Shown one piece after another: positions 1 through 12,500 of a DNA stretch of 64,000 bases; position 1 is the first letter of the stretch; every line of letters begins with the position of its first letter. The position numbers were made by a program, and so were the translations under genes. This DNA is from Psychrobacter immobilis (lineage in GTDB: Bacteria > Pseudomonadota > Gammaproteobacteria > Pseudomonadales > Moraxellaceae). The DNA is taken from assembly GCF_904846235.1 (NCBI RefSeq), contig NZ_CAJGZN010000011.1:53416-117415 (forward strand), read 5' to 3'. The notes below the pieces were generated by a model. The model was not told the DNA's origin, ran no database searches, and saw only the letters and a program-made list of their open reading frames with translations.

Positions 1-1337
1 ACGTCTAACGTTGGCGTCTCTACCGTATCTTGCCCTAGCATTTGTACCCGCTGATCGCTAAACATATCCATATCTGGAGCTAGCGTACGCATAAACCGAT
101 CAAAATACAACATCTGTTTGGTCAATAGAGCAAAGTCGCGTGGGAAATGGATACCATGACGTTTGCCAACTTCGACAATCTCCAGCATCATTTTATTAAG
201 CTCATCGGCTTGCTCTTTACTATTGAAAGGTACACCGCTCGTAAAGGTCTTATCTTCTGCCATGATGGTTGTCATCATACGCTGCAAATCATTCCCCAAT
301 GCAGCCACATCGACTTTATTGCCACCATGTGTCATTTCCATATCAATCATATGGCGAGCCATGGCTTGATAGTCGCTGTCTTGCATGGCTTGCATCATGC
401 CCATGCACGCACGCCAGCTCTCAGCTTTGAGTTTACCGACAATACCAAAATCCAAAAATCCAATACGACCATCAGTCAATAGCATCAAATTACCAGCGTG
501 TAAATCCGCATGGAAACTATTGCATAACATGAGACTGGCAAACCATGTATTTAAAGTGTCTGCCATGACTTGTGCAGGATCAGCACAGTATTGGCGCATG
601 AGCGACTCATCGACCATAGAGACGCCATATAGACGGCTCATCGTCAGTACACGCTTGGTGGTCAGATCCTCATAGACGGTTGGTGCAACGACACGAGTAT
701 TGCCTGATACCGCTAAGAACTGCTGAAAATCGCGGATGTTCTGTGCTTCGGCGATAAAGTCAGTCTCGGCAAGCATACGCAGGCGAATCTCATCAATAAT
801 CGGTGCAATACTCGCAAATTTCATCGATGGCATCAATATTTCAAGTAGCTTAGTTACGCCATGTAATACACCCAAATCGGTCTGCATGATGGTCTCGACG
901 CCAGGCTTTTGTACCTTTAGCACTACTTCATCACCATTGTGCAACCGTGCTGCATGCACTTGAGCGATAGAAGCTGATGCCAATGGCTCTGAGTCAATAT
1001 GCGCAAACGTATCATCAAGGGTCATGTCATCAGTCGCCAGCTCTTCTTTTAGCACTTGCTCGATATAAGCATAAGACAATGGCGTGGTTTGATCCAAGCA
1101 ACTCTGGAAAGCCTTGACATAATCACGTGGAAACAATGACGGTGTACTGGCGATAAATTGACCGATTTTGATATAAGTCGTGCCTAACTGCTCAAAAGTT
1201 TCTTTGAGTAGCATCGCGTCAGGTTTCTCACCTTTTGCCACTCTTAGCGCAGACAGACCTGCCACGCTCGCTGTTTGGCGAACACGATTAACGACATTAA
1301 AAGTATGTTTTAATAAATGCGGACGATGAATTTTCAT
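1..1337 (-). CDS. ABC1/AarF/UbiB-family atypical kinase (partial, 3' end outside window)
   Basis: Reading the minus strand from the ATG at 1337 gives an open frame of about 445 residues that runs off the left edge. It starts MKIHRPHLLKHTFNVV. It carries the hallmarks of the ABC1/UbiB atypical kinase family: the KxGQ motif (YIKIGQFIASTPSLFP), the Ala/Ser loop SASIAQVHAA, the catalytic segment HADLHAGNLML and the DFG-like LDFGIVG. Family members support ubiquinone biosynthesis or lipid homeostasis through ATP binding. No ubiE/ubiJ neighbours are present, so it may be a general AarF-type paralogue rather than UbiB itself. The C-terminus is missing, so membrane anchors cannot be judged. The family call is firm, the exact role is not. 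Confidence 0.85.
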   Translation of the reverse strand, partial: MKIHRPHLLKHTFNVVNRVRQTASVAGLSALRVAKGEKPDAMLLKETFEQLGTTYIKIGQFIASTPSLFPRDYVKAFQSCLDQTTPLSYAYIEQVLKEELATDDMTLDDTFAHIDSEPLASASIAQVHAARLHNGDEVVLKVQKPGVETIMQTDLGVLHGVTKLLEILMPSMKFASIAPIIDEIRLRMLAETDFIAEAQNIRDFQQFLAVSGNTRVVAPTVYEDLTTKRVLTMSRLYGVSMVDESLMRQYCADPAQVMADTLNTWFASLMLCNSFHADLHAGNLMLLTDGRIGFLDFGIVGKLKAESWRACMGMMQAMQDSDYQAMARHMIDMEMTHGGNKVDVAALGNDLQRMMTTIMAEDKTFTSGVPFNSKEQADELNKMMLEIVEVGKRHGIHFPRDFALLTKQMLYFDRFMRTLAPDMDMFSDQRVQMLGQDTVETPTLD

Positions 1338-1417
1338 AAAAAACAACTATGGTAATAAGAAGAATGTTTGAAGATAGGCAATACAATATAAAAATGCGTT
1401 AAAATCAGATTACTCAG

Positions 1418-1510
1418 TTATAGTAGGTTCAATATAATTTGGATACAAGGAAGGCGAGTGAAAGTACTACAAGTCGTAGACTAAGCAAGCCTGACACCGT
1501 ATCCAATTTA
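1418..1510. repeat. Imperfect palindromic, MITE-like intergenic element
   Basis: The intergenic DNA between the moeB-like gene and the ABC1 kinase gene contains TTGGATAC at 1439-1446 and its exact complement GTATCCAA at 1499-1506, framing about 50 bp. Flanking bases extend the match imperfectly. The right end overlaps the stop codon of the moeB-like gene (1508-1510). The arrangement resembles a small non-autonomous repeat, but no second copy was found in this window, so the call is tentative. Confidence 0.35.
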
Positions 1511-2317
1511 TAGAGAGTTGACTATAGGACTGCTACAGACAGGACACTGTGGGTCTTTTCGATAACCCATCAGCCGCTGCTGCATCTGACTACCATCCCA
1601 TATGAGCAACTTGTTTGTCAGTAGATTTTTGGTTAATCCTAAATATTGCAGTGCAGTATTGGCTTGCAAATTGCCCATGACGGCAGTGGTACTGGCTAGC
1701 ACACCAGAGTTGGCACACGTACGTTCGTCAGCGGCTTCGTCAAGCACCACTGAGCCAAACACGCAATGATAGCAACCAGTATCGAGCTGAGGTTCGAACA
1801 GTGCTAACTGCCCTTGCATCGCAATTGCTGAGGCAGATAATAGAGGGATCTGGTAGCGTACACTAATACGATTAATGATGTCGCGCGTGGCAAAATTATC
1901 CGTACAGTCTAAGAGTAAGTCAGGCTTGCCTGCTGCCATATCGAGCAATTCATAAGCGTTGTCTTCATCTAACCGTGCGACTGTGCCGCGAGTCTTTATC
2001 AAAGGATTAATGCGCGCCAGCATCTGCGCTGCAGTCAATGCTTTGGACTGCCCAACGTCTTCTGGCAAGAACAGCGTTTGCCGTTGTAGATTGCTCGCCT
2101 CAATCTCGTCGTCATCGATCAGATGAGTATAACCCACTCCAGCACGTACCAGTGTCTCAGACGCAGGACAACCAAGGCCGCCTGCCCCTATTATGACCAC
2201 ACGTGCTGTCTTCAATCGCAGCTGAGCGTCCATATCCCAACCATCTAATAATACTTGTCGAGCATAACGGAGCAGCTCATCATCTGATAGCTGTACCAGT
2301 TCTTCTACCATATTCAT
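1508..2317 (-). CDS. moeB: MoeB/ThiF-family sulfur-carrier protein adenylyltransferase
   Basis: 269-residue E1-like enzyme that adenylates the C-terminal glycine of a small ubiquitin-like sulfur carrier (MoaD for molybdopterin, or ThiS for thiamine). Visible are the nucleotide-binding loop GAGGLGCP at residues 44-51, the CTDN segment at 138-141, two CxxC pairs (C182/C185 and C258/C261) expected to bind zinc, and Cys201 in the loop corresponding to the family's mobile cysteine. Length is close to E. coli MoeB (249) and ThiF (251). It lies 41 bp downstream of prmC and is probably cotranscribed with it. A molybdenum role fits the xanthine dehydrogenase encoded in this window, but MoeB and ThiF cannot be separated with certainty here. 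Confidence 0.8.
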   Translation of the reverse strand: MNMVEELVQLSDDELLRYARQVLLDGWDMDAQLRLKTARVVIIGAGGLGCPASETLVRAGVGYTHLIDDDEIEASNLQRQTLFLPEDVGQSKALTAAQMLARINPLIKTRGTVARLDEDNAYELLDMAAGKPDLLLDCTDNFATRDIINRISVRYQIPLLSASAIAMQGQLALFEPQLDTGCYHCVFGSVVLDEAADERTCANSGVLASTTAVMGNLQANTALQYLGLTKNLLTNKLLIWDGSQMQQRLMGYRKDPQCPVCSSPIVNSL

Positions 2318-2358
2318 CTACAACCTATAATCAAAGAAATCTACTATCAAAAAACTAT

Positions 2359-3231
2359 CTACTGGACTTGCCCTAGCGTGACGCGATCATTACCACCGTA
2401 ATCTTTTATGGTATGTACTGACTCAAAATTATTATCCAAAAACAACTGTCGAACAGCATCACCTTGATCATAGCCATGTTCAATAGCTAATAACCCACCT
2501 GTACAGAGATATGTCGTTACTTGCTGGACGATATGCTCGATATCAGCCAAACCCTGATTGGGTGCACTGAGCGCACTAATCGGTTCAGCTGTTAGACCTG
2601 CCAAATGCTCATCTGTCTCGTCAATATAAGGAGGGTTTGACACAATAATATCAAACTGCGGCTCATCGTAAATAGGTAACGCTTGGTACCAACTGCTTTG
2701 GACAAACTCAATATTGGCAACATTATTGCTCACGGCGTTATGCTGAGCAACTTTAAGCGCCTCTGACGATAAATCAACCGCCACGACTTGCCAATTAGCT
2801 TGCTTAAGTTCATGGGCAAGACTGATCGCGATACAACCTGACCCTGTGCCCAAATCTAACAATCGCTTATTACTGAGTTGTATTGGCTGAGCGTTTATCC
2901 AGTTCAATACCTGCTCAACCAATACCTCGGTATCAGGCCTAGGAATCAAAGTATGCTCGTTTACCCTAAAGTTAAGCGACCAAAACTCCTGCTGTCCGGT
3001 TAGGTACGCAAGTGGTATGCATTGCTGCATCTTATTCACGCCGTCATTGAACCGTGCGACCTCACTATCAGTTAGCTGATAATCTTCATCAGTCATCAAC
3101 GCTATCGCAGGCTTATCAATGACATACAACAACCAATCCGTTAGCCAAAACGACGGCAGCTGATTATCAGTATCACCATTCGTTAGCTGTTGAATCTGCT
3201 GCTTGATGTGACGAATGGTTGATACGGTCAT
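2359..3231 (-). CDS. prmC: Peptide chain release factor N5-glutamine methyltransferase
   Basis: 290-residue SAM-dependent methyltransferase that modifies the GGQ glutamine of release factors RF1/RF2. The N-terminal helical substrate-binding domain covers about residues 1-90. The Rossmann methyltransferase domain shows motif I DLGTGSG at 126-132 and the diagnostic NPPY motif at 199-202, which binds the target glutamine amide. Length matches the family (about 277-290). The usual upstream neighbour prfA is absent. Here the gene follows ampG by 50 bp and precedes the moeB-like gene, and all three could share a transcript. Confidence 0.93.
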   Translation of the reverse strand: MTVSTIRHIKQQIQQLTNGDTDNQLPSFWLTDWLLYVIDKPAIALMTDEDYQLTDSEVARFNDGVNKMQQCIPLAYLTGQQEFWSLNFRVNEHTLIPRPDTEVLVEQVLNWINAQPIQLSNKRLLDLGTGSGCIAISLAHELKQANWQVVAVDLSSEALKVAQHNAVSNNVANIEFVQSSWYQALPIYDEPQFDIIVSNPPYIDETDEHLAGLTAEPISALSAPNQGLADIEHIVQQVTTYLCTGGLLAIEHGYDQGDAVRQLFLDNNFESVHTIKDYGGNDRVTLGQVQ

Positions 3232-3281
3232 AGATAGCTCTTAAAAAACAATGAATGGATAGAAGTAAAATGCTGCTTAGC

Positions 3282-5198
3282 CTACTCTGATGCGCGTGGC
3301 GGTTCTTTGGTATCGGTCAGGTTAGGATTGGTTTTGCTTAGTTTGTCACCTATCCCGTTACCACCGCTGCCATCATTATTGTCATCGCCATAAATATCAT
3401 CGTTATCACCAATGACAATATGTCTATCGACAAAGTAGATCAGTGCCAGAATTGGAATACCAATAGCAAAGGTAAAGATAAAGAAAAATGGATAACCCAT
3501 ATTATCGACGATAGCACCAGAATAACCACCCATCACTTTGGGTATCAGCGTCATCAATGAGGAAAAAATCGCATACTGTACAGCAGTAAAGCGAATCGAT
3601 GTCAGTGCTGATAAGAAAGCGATGAATACAGCACTCGCAAGGCCCGCAGCCAAGTTATCAAATATCACTGCCATATACATGATTGGCAGGCTACCTGGGT
3701 TATATGTCAATACCACAAACAACAGGTTAGTCGCACACGCTAAAATTGCACCAATCATCATGGCATGCATGATACGGAAACGTTGAGCCAAAATCCCGCC
3801 CAAGAAGCCACCTGCAATTGCCATAATCACACCGACCAGTTTTACGGCATTGGCGATATCTGTTTTGCTAAAGCCCATATCTTGATAAAACACGTTGGAG
3901 ATCACGCCTGCGACGATATCTGAGATGCGGTATAGACCAATCAAGGCTAATAGCAGCAAGGCTTTTTTGCCATAACGTCGGAAAAAGTCTAAAACAGGCT
4001 CGATCCATGTTGCCATGGCCACTTCTTTTTTTACCAGTCCTACTTGTACCAGGACATAACCTGCGGCCATCGCCGCGCCTAGGCTTACTAATAAGTGCAA
4101 GGTTTCTACAAAGAAACTAGAAAACGCGCCTTCGAACTCTGGTAAGACTTGTCCCATCAATATATAAGCAGTGATAAAGGCAATCACTGAAAATACAAAC
4201 AACGCTACCAGTCTGACGTAGTCTTCACGAGTTTCAGCGACCAACGGGGCTTTGTTAATGATTTTTGGTTGATTAATAATAAAGTACAGTAATAACAATG
4301 GCGCGCACGCGACCAATGCTAAAAAGTAAAACTTAATCGCTGGCATTACCATTAGTGGTATCAAGGCCACTGTGCTATCAAATACTGTATTGATCAAAAT
4401 ATTAATTAGGTAAATAACACCAAACAGCAGACCTGGGATAAGTAGTAACGCTGAATAAATCAGGAATACTTTTAAGTTACCCTTCTGCTTTTTACTTTGC
4501 AGGGTCTCAGCGGTTGGCTCATAACTGGCAAATGTCGTTAATACCCCTAACGTCATAACCCCTGCCATGATGTAATAGGTGTTGCGCCACGCTTCATAAC
4601 TATAAAATGTCTCATTTGAGCCGAAATAATCAGCCAAATATAACGCGCCTGCCCCTGCGACAATCATACCGATACGGTAGCCTGACACATAGATAGAGGA
4701 CAGAATAGACTGCATAGATGGCGGTGCAAGCTCAATACGGTACGCATCAATCACGATATCTTGTGTCGCAGAAGAGAACCCAAGCAGCACGGCCGCGCCT
4801 GCCATATAAACCAAGACATCTTCGCTAACAGGATTTACCCTTGCCATCAAAAAGATTGCCAGCACGATAAGCAGCTGTGATACCACCATCCAACTACGAC
4901 GACGCCCTAGCCACTTGGTCAAAAACGGCACAGGGAGCGCATCAATCAATGGCGCCCAAATAAACTTGAACGAATACCCCAGTGCTGCCCAGCTGAACAT
5001 AGTGACGACACTACGATCAATGCCTGCTTCTCTCAGCCATAGCGACAGACTTGAGAAAATCAGCAGAATAGGTATACCCGCTGAAAACCCCAGAAACAGC
5101 ATAATAATGACACGAGGATCGAGATAAGCTTTTGTAGCCTCGCCCCATGACTTTTTGGCAATTGGTTGATTGGGCGGTACAGATTTGACAGCAGACAT
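3282..5198 (-). CDS. ampG: AmpG-type muropeptide MFS permease (enlarged)
   Basis: 638-residue polytopic membrane protein beginning with a cytoplasmic segment and the AmpG-like stretch DPRVIIMLFLGFSAGIP. AmpG imports GlcNAc-anhydro-muropeptides from the periplasm for cell wall recycling and thereby feeds beta-lactamase induction where ampR/ampC exist. E. coli AmpG has 491 residues. The excess here comes from additional hydrophobic segments in the middle (about residues 245-400) and a charged Asp/Asn/Gly-rich tail after residue 595. Extra membrane segments are also known from Pseudomonas AmpG. No ampD, ampR or beta-lactamase gene is adjacent. It heads the minus-strand group ampG-prmC-moeB. Confidence 0.85.
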   Translation of the reverse strand: MSAVKSVPPNQPIAKKSWGEATKAYLDPRVIIMLFLGFSAGIPILLIFSSLSLWLREAGIDRSVVTMFSWAALGYSFKFIWAPLIDALPVPFLTKWLGRRRSWMVVSQLLIVLAIFLMARVNPVSEDVLVYMAGAAVLLGFSSATQDIVIDAYRIELAPPSMQSILSSIYVSGYRIGMIVAGAGALYLADYFGSNETFYSYEAWRNTYYIMAGVMTLGVLTTFASYEPTAETLQSKKQKGNLKVFLIYSALLLIPGLLFGVIYLINILINTVFDSTVALIPLMVMPAIKFYFLALVACAPLLLLYFIINQPKIINKAPLVAETREDYVRLVALFVFSVIAFITAYILMGQVLPEFEGAFSSFFVETLHLLVSLGAAMAAGYVLVQVGLVKKEVAMATWIEPVLDFFRRYGKKALLLLALIGLYRISDIVAGVISNVFYQDMGFSKTDIANAVKLVGVIMAIAGGFLGGILAQRFRIMHAMMIGAILACATNLLFVVLTYNPGSLPIMYMAVIFDNLAAGLASAVFIAFLSALTSIRFTAVQYAIFSSLMTLIPKVMGGYSGAIVDNMGYPFFFIFTFAIGIPILALIYFVDRHIVIGDNDDIYGDDNNDGSGGNGIGDKLSKTNPNLTDTKEPPRASE

Positions 5199-8165
<2,967 letters not shown>

Positions 8166-8228
8166 GCTGAGTTTGAAATTGGTCAATACCGACTAATTAA
8201 TAGTAATAAATAACTTTATAACTAACGA

Positions 8229-8262
8229 ACAGCTATCTTTTAGAAGGTAGCTGTTTTTTTAT
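8229..8262 (+). terminator. Intrinsic terminator of katG
   Basis: The stem ACAGCTATCTT / AAGGTAGCTGT, with one G-T pair, is followed by a run of seven T. The T-tract and following bases are duplicated: TTTTTTATGCTTAG at 8255-8268 and TTTTTTATGCTTAA at 8269-8282. Confidence 0.85.
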
Positions 8263-8516
8263 GCTTAGTTTTTTATGCTTAATAATGACCGCTCTTTATA
8301 AGTTGTTAGGTCAAATGGCTTCTCTGGATAAACAACGCTTACTGACTAAACAACATTTACTGAACAAATAATTTTTTAGCATTGCAAAATACAAACTCTA
8401 TATTCATAATTATCATAAATTGATAGCTATTTATTATATACAAGAATAATAGCTTTGTTTTACACTACTTTATTACTGTATGTTCAGACATTTTTACTTT
8501 CATATACAGACGAGGT

Positions 8517-8532
8517 TTGTATATTTATACAA
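8517..8532. promoter_or_regulatory. Palindrome TTGTATA-TT-TATACAA, candidate autoregulatory LysR site
   Basis: Two perfect 7-bp arms around a 2-bp centre, ending 12 bp before the start codon of the LysR-type gene and just upstream of its AGGA ribosome site. It fits the T-N11-A pattern of LysR boxes and would allow autorepression. This is inference from position and symmetry only. Confidence 0.35.
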
Positions 8533-8544
8533 TAGGATTAAGTT

Positions 8545-9474
8545 ATGGCAATCGACGTAGTGGTCAACCAACGGCATTTGCAGATTCAGCTCAAACAGCT
8601 AGAAACAGTATGGCATACGGTGATTAACGGTTATAACTTAAGCCAAGCGGCGACCGTGCTACATACCAGTCAATCAAGCTTATCAAAGCATATTGCTGCG
8701 CTAGAAAACCAGTTAAAGACGGAAGTATTTGTGCGTCAAGGCAAACGCCTGACAGGACTTACCACTATGGGCACAGCGCTTATGCCACATATCGAGTCTA
8801 TCTTTGCTGAAATTCGTACCATTGAAAACCTAAGTTTAGACTTTAATAATCCTAATATCGGTACGCTGACGATTGCTACCACTCACACGCAAGCGCGTTA
8901 TGTACTGCCGCAAGTGGTTAAAGAGTTCAAAGATCGTTTCCCTAAAGTAAATCTGATTTTGCAACAGGCAGATCCTGAGACCATCGCTCAGATGGTCATC
9001 CGCGGTCAAGCCGATATCGGTATTGCCACTGAGTCCTTGCTGCATAACAACTATTTAAGATGCTACCGTTACTATGACTGGACGCATCGCGTTATCGTAC
9101 CGAGTGATCACGAACTGGCTAGCCAAGAGTCTATCGACTTGCCCACGCTTGCCAGCTATCCGATTGTGACCTATCACGGTGGTTTTACAGGACGCGGCGC
9201 GATTGACAAGACGTTTGATGAAGCAGGACTGGAGCCAGATATTGTATTAGCGGCGCTCGATGCCGATGTGATCAGCACCTATGTCGGTCTAGGCCTAGGT
9301 ATTGGTATCATCGCAGAAATGGCATTTGAGCCAAGCCATTATCAAAACCTAACGGCCATCCCCGTCGATCATTTTGGTCGCTTTACCAGTTGGATGGCGG
9401 TACGTGATGACGCAGAAATCCGTCAATATGGACGTGCGTTCATGGAGCTATGCCAAAAGCAATTTGCAAATTAA
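8545..9474 (+). CDS. cysB: CysB-type LysR family transcriptional regulator
   Basis: 309-residue LysR regulator. The N-terminal winged helix-turn-helix spans residues 10-70 (LSQAATVLHTSQSSLSKHIA), and the periplasmic-binding-like effector domain follows from about residue 90. The order of motifs (TTHTQARYVLP, GQADIGIATE, YPIVTYHGGFTGRGAID, GLGIGIIAEMAF) is that of CysB/Cbl, which sense O- or N-acetylserine or sulfate supply and activate sulfur assimilation genes. No cys genes are adjacent, though the YeeE/YedE-type transporter at 51987 would be a plausible target. CysB versus Cbl cannot be separated from sequence alone. The start is supported by the AGGA site 7-8 bp upstream. Confidence 0.85.
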   Translation: MAIDVVVNQRHLQIQLKQLETVWHTVINGYNLSQAATVLHTSQSSLSKHIAALENQLKTEVFVRQGKRLTGLTTMGTALMPHIESIFAEIRTIENLSLDFNNPNIGTLTIATTHTQARYVLPQVVKEFKDRFPKVNLILQQADPETIAQMVIRGQADIGIATESLLHNNYLRCYRYYDWTHRVIVPSDHELASQESIDLPTLASYPIVTYHGGFTGRGAIDKTFDEAGLEPDIVLAALDADVISTYVGLGLGIGIIAEMAFEPSHYQNLTAIPVDHFGRFTSWMAVRDDAEIRQYGRAFMELCQKQFAN

Positions 9475-9678
9475 TGAGCATTTGTTAAATAAAGTATCTC
9501 AGACTTGCTCACCCTTACTAGACTGAGCTGTAGATGATAAAATAGATTCTAGAACGTTATTCAATGTTTCTTTTATATATTATTCACACTTGTATTGATA
9601 TTTGGTCGAATGAAATTGATTTGCGACTAAATATCAATACATATTAACTTGCTCTTTTGTAAACAGGTGATACCGCTC

Positions 9679-12153
9679 ATGGAAAAATTCGTAGCGATCA
9701 TTATGGCAATTTTTGCCGCCCCTCTACTCATTGGCGGCGCTTATTTATTGTCCTTAGGCGGTAGTCCTTACTACCTCATTGCTGGCGTCATTATACTAAC
9801 GACAGCTTTTTTATTGTTCAAAAAACACTGGAGTGCTTACGGATTATATGCGCTATTTATCGTAGCAACCATGGCTTGGGCACTTTGGGAATCTGGGTTC
9901 TATTGGTGGGCGTTAGCACCTCGAGTTGGCTTCCCGCTTATATTTGGTTTGCTCATGCTACTGCCATGGGTATCCAACAAAATGCGTGGGCCTAAAACTC
10001 AAGTAGTTTCAAATAGCACACCAACTATAAACAACGTTAAGAAAAGCCCTCTGTATTATTGGGGACTGTTCGTAAGCGTAGTCGTAGGTGCACTACTCTC
10101 TTTTGGTAGTCTAGCCAACAATGCCACTGACAAAATCGGTGAGCTTGATTTGACTGCTGCAAATGATGACGAGCAAAACGTCAGTTCAGATGAGACCTCA
10201 GCCAACCTTGGTGATCCGTTATCAAACGGTCAGCAAACGCCAGATGGCGAATGGAGCGCGTATGGTCGTACTGATTATGGTCAGCGCTACTCACCTCTAG
10301 ATAAAATCAATACCGATAACGTCAAAGATTTAGAACTGGCATGGCAAATCCAAACAGGTGATGTCAAAGGTCCTAACGATGTCGGTGAGACCACTTATCA
10401 GGCAACACCATTAAAGATTGGCAACGGTTTATACTTATGTACCCCTCACAACTGGGTACTAGCGCTAGATGCCGACTCTGGTGAGACGCTGTGGAAGTTT
10501 GATCCTCAAGTAGAGGAAAACTTACAACGTCAGCACCAAACCTGTCGCGGCGTATCTTATTATGCGGGTCAAGCGACCAGCCCCGTGCAAGTACAGAAAA
10601 TTGCTGGTAATACCTTTGAAAATGCATCTAAGCAATGCGATGCCAAGATATTTATCCCAACGTCTGATGCGAAGTTGTATGCACTCGATCCAAATACTGG
10701 GCAACGCTGCCAAGACTTTGGGGATGATGGTGCATTAGACTTGATGCATAACATGCCGTTCAATCAAGCAGGTTACTATTACTCGACGTCACCACCAGTT
10801 ATCGCGGGTGATACTATCATCGTCGCTGGTGCTGTCAATGATAACTATGACGTCAACTCGCCTTCTGGTGTGATCCGTGCGTATGATGTCAATACCGGTG
10901 AGCTTCTTTGGAACTGGGATTCAGGCGATCCTGATAATACAGCGCCTTTCGATGTCAATGATCCAACCCAAACTTATAAGACCAGTTCGCCAAATTCATG
11001 GTCAGTCGCTACTGCCGATGAAGAGCTTGGATTGGCCTACTTCCCTATGGGTAACCGCACACCGGATCAGCTAGGTAGCTACCGAAATGCCGCTGAAGAA
11101 AAGTATGCAACGTCTGTTGTCGCTCTAGATATCGAGACTGGTGAAGCACGCTGGGTTCAGCAGTTTGTCCATCATGACCTTTGGGACATGGACACGCCTG
11201 CGCAGCCAACCTTACTTGATCTAGATACGGCCGATGGTGTACAGCCTGCGCTAGTTGTACCAACCAAACAAGGTGATGTATACGTCTTGAACCGCGCAAC
11301 GGGTGAGCCTATTGTACCGATTAAAGAACGTCCTGCACCGCAAGGCTATCTCATAGCGGGAGAGCACGCAGCGCCAACTCAGCCTTATTCTGGCTTGAGC
11401 TTTGAGCCTGAACCACTGACTGAAAAAGACATGTGGGGTGCCAGTCTCGTCGATCAAATGATGTGCCGTATTGAGTTCAATCAGCTCAACTATGATGGTC
11501 GCTATACCCCGCCATCAACAAATGGTAGCTTGGTCTATCCTGGTAACTTTGGTACCTTTAATTGGGGCGGTATTGCAGTCGATCCTGAGAATGGCGTGAT
11601 GTTTGGTATGCCGACTTACTTGGCATTTACCTCAAAACTCATTCCTAGAGACACGTTGGGCGATGCAGAAACCAATAAAGGCGAGCAAGGCGTCAATGCC
11701 AATGAAGGTGCAGATTATGCAGTAGAATTGGGGCCCTTCTTGTCACCATTAGGCGTACCTTGTCAGCAGCCACCATGGGGCACAATCGCTGGTGCTGACC
11801 TAGCCACAGGTGATATCGCTTATCAACGCAAAAATGGTACGGTACAAGACTTGTCTCCTATTCCTATCAAACTGGAACTGGGCGTACCTGGTATCGGTGG
11901 ACCTATCATCACTAAAGGCGGCGTCGCGTTCTTGTCAGCGGCGACAGAAAACAACTTCCGAGCTTATGACTTAAAAAATGGCGACGTGCTATGGAATGTC
12001 CGTATTCCAGCAGGTGGTCAAGCCACGCCAATGACTTACTTAAACTCTAAAGGTGAGCAAATGGTCGTATTGGTTGCAGGTGGTCATGGTTCAGTTGGAA
12101 CAACCATCGGTGATTATGTCTTAGCTTACAAACTTAGCGACCAAGATAAATAA
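9679..12153 (+). CDS. gcd: PQQ-dependent membrane-bound dehydrogenase (glucose or quinate/shikimate type)
   Basis: 824 residues from the ATG at 9679, which has the AGGTGA site 8 bp upstream. An earlier in-frame TTG at 9649 is less likely. Residues 1-110 hold several transmembrane helices, followed by another near residues 120-140. The rest is an eight-bladed PQQ propeller with repeated W-motifs and signatures such as CTPHNWVLALDADSGETLW and TCRGVSYY. It oxidises a sugar or polyol in the periplasm and passes electrons to ubiquinone. Glucose dehydrogenase (Gcd) and quinate dehydrogenase (QuiA) share this architecture and length, so the substrate is uncertain. No PQQ biosynthesis genes lie in the window. 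An intrinsic terminator follows. Confidence 0.85.
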   Translation: MEKFVAIIMAIFAAPLLIGGAYLLSLGGSPYYLIAGVIILTTAFLLFKKHWSAYGLYALFIVATMAWALWESGFYWWALAPRVGFPLIFGLLMLLPWVSNKMRGPKTQVVSNSTPTINNVKKSPLYYWGLFVSVVVGALLSFGSLANNATDKIGELDLTAANDDEQNVSSDETSANLGDPLSNGQQTPDGEWSAYGRTDYGQRYSPLDKINTDNVKDLELAWQIQTGDVKGPNDVGETTYQATPLKIGNGLYLCTPHNWVLALDADSGETLWKFDPQVEENLQRQHQTCRGVSYYAGQATSPVQVQKIAGNTFENASKQCDAKIFIPTSDAKLYALDPNTGQRCQDFGDDGALDLMHNMPFNQAGYYYSTSPPVIAGDTIIVAGAVNDNYDVNSPSGVIRAYDVNTGELLWNWDSGDPDNTAPFDVNDPTQTYKTSSPNSWSVATADEELGLAYFPMGNRTPDQLGSYRNAAEEKYATSVVALDIETGEARWVQQFVHHDLWDMDTPAQPTLLDLDTADGVQPALVVPTKQGDVYVLNRATGEPIVPIKERPAPQGYLIAGEHAAPTQPYSGLSFEPEPLTEKDMWGASLVDQMMCRIEFNQLNYDGRYTPPSTNGSLVYPGNFGTFNWGGIAVDPENGVMFGMPTYLAFTSKLIPRDTLGDAETNKGEQGVNANEGADYAVELGPFLSPLGVPCQQPPWGTIAGADLATGDIAYQRKNGTVQDLSPIPIKLELGVPGIGGPIITKGGVAFLSAATENNFRAYDLKNGDVLWNVRIPAGGQATPMTYLNSKGEQMVVLVAGGHGSVGTTIGDYVLAYKLSDQDK

Positions 12154-12500
12154 TGTTGCATTTGGTTCTTAAGATAATGATTATTTAATTTATCATTATA
12201 TTATAATCTTATAATTAGAGAAGCAGGTAACTTAGGTTGCCTGCTTTTTTTAATGCCATCTTTTTTTAATGCCATAGTATAATGCTGCTAAATCCTTTTA
12301 TGACCTTACTTATGGTTTATTTATCGCTTATTTTGACAAACGACAACCTTTATAAATACACCTTAATAATTGTTAAGCGAGCTTAAAAAAAGAGTTAACT
12401 GACTTTGTTATGATTCATTAACAGTGACTAGCGGCACTTGAAACTACCACTGTCTATAAGCATATCAGTAGAAAATAATTTACACACTACTGGAACATTT
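12154..12500. other. Intergenic region gcd to luciferase-like gene
   Basis: 347 bp. Apart from the gcd terminator and the duplicated terminator tail, I see only AT-rich DNA that should hold the promoter of the next gene. An in-frame TTG at 12438 would extend the next protein but is not supported by conservation-like sequence. Confidence 0.5.
12222..12251 (+). terminator. Intrinsic terminator of gcd
   Basis: The stem AGCAGGTAAC / GTTGCCTGCT, with one G-T pair, has a 4-nt loop and is followed by seven T. The tail is part of a perfect 16-bp tandem duplication, CTTTTTTTAATGCCAT, at 12244-12259 and 12260-12275. Confidence 0.85.

Larger units (their letters stand above)
8166..8544. other. Intergenic region katG to cysB-like gene
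   Basis: 379 bp without a gene. Apart from the katG terminator and its duplicated tail it contains two tandem copies of an 18-bp unit, TAAACAACRYTTACTGAM, at 8329-8346 and 8347-8364. An AT-rich stretch follows that must hold the promoter of the LysR gene. Confidence 0.5.
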
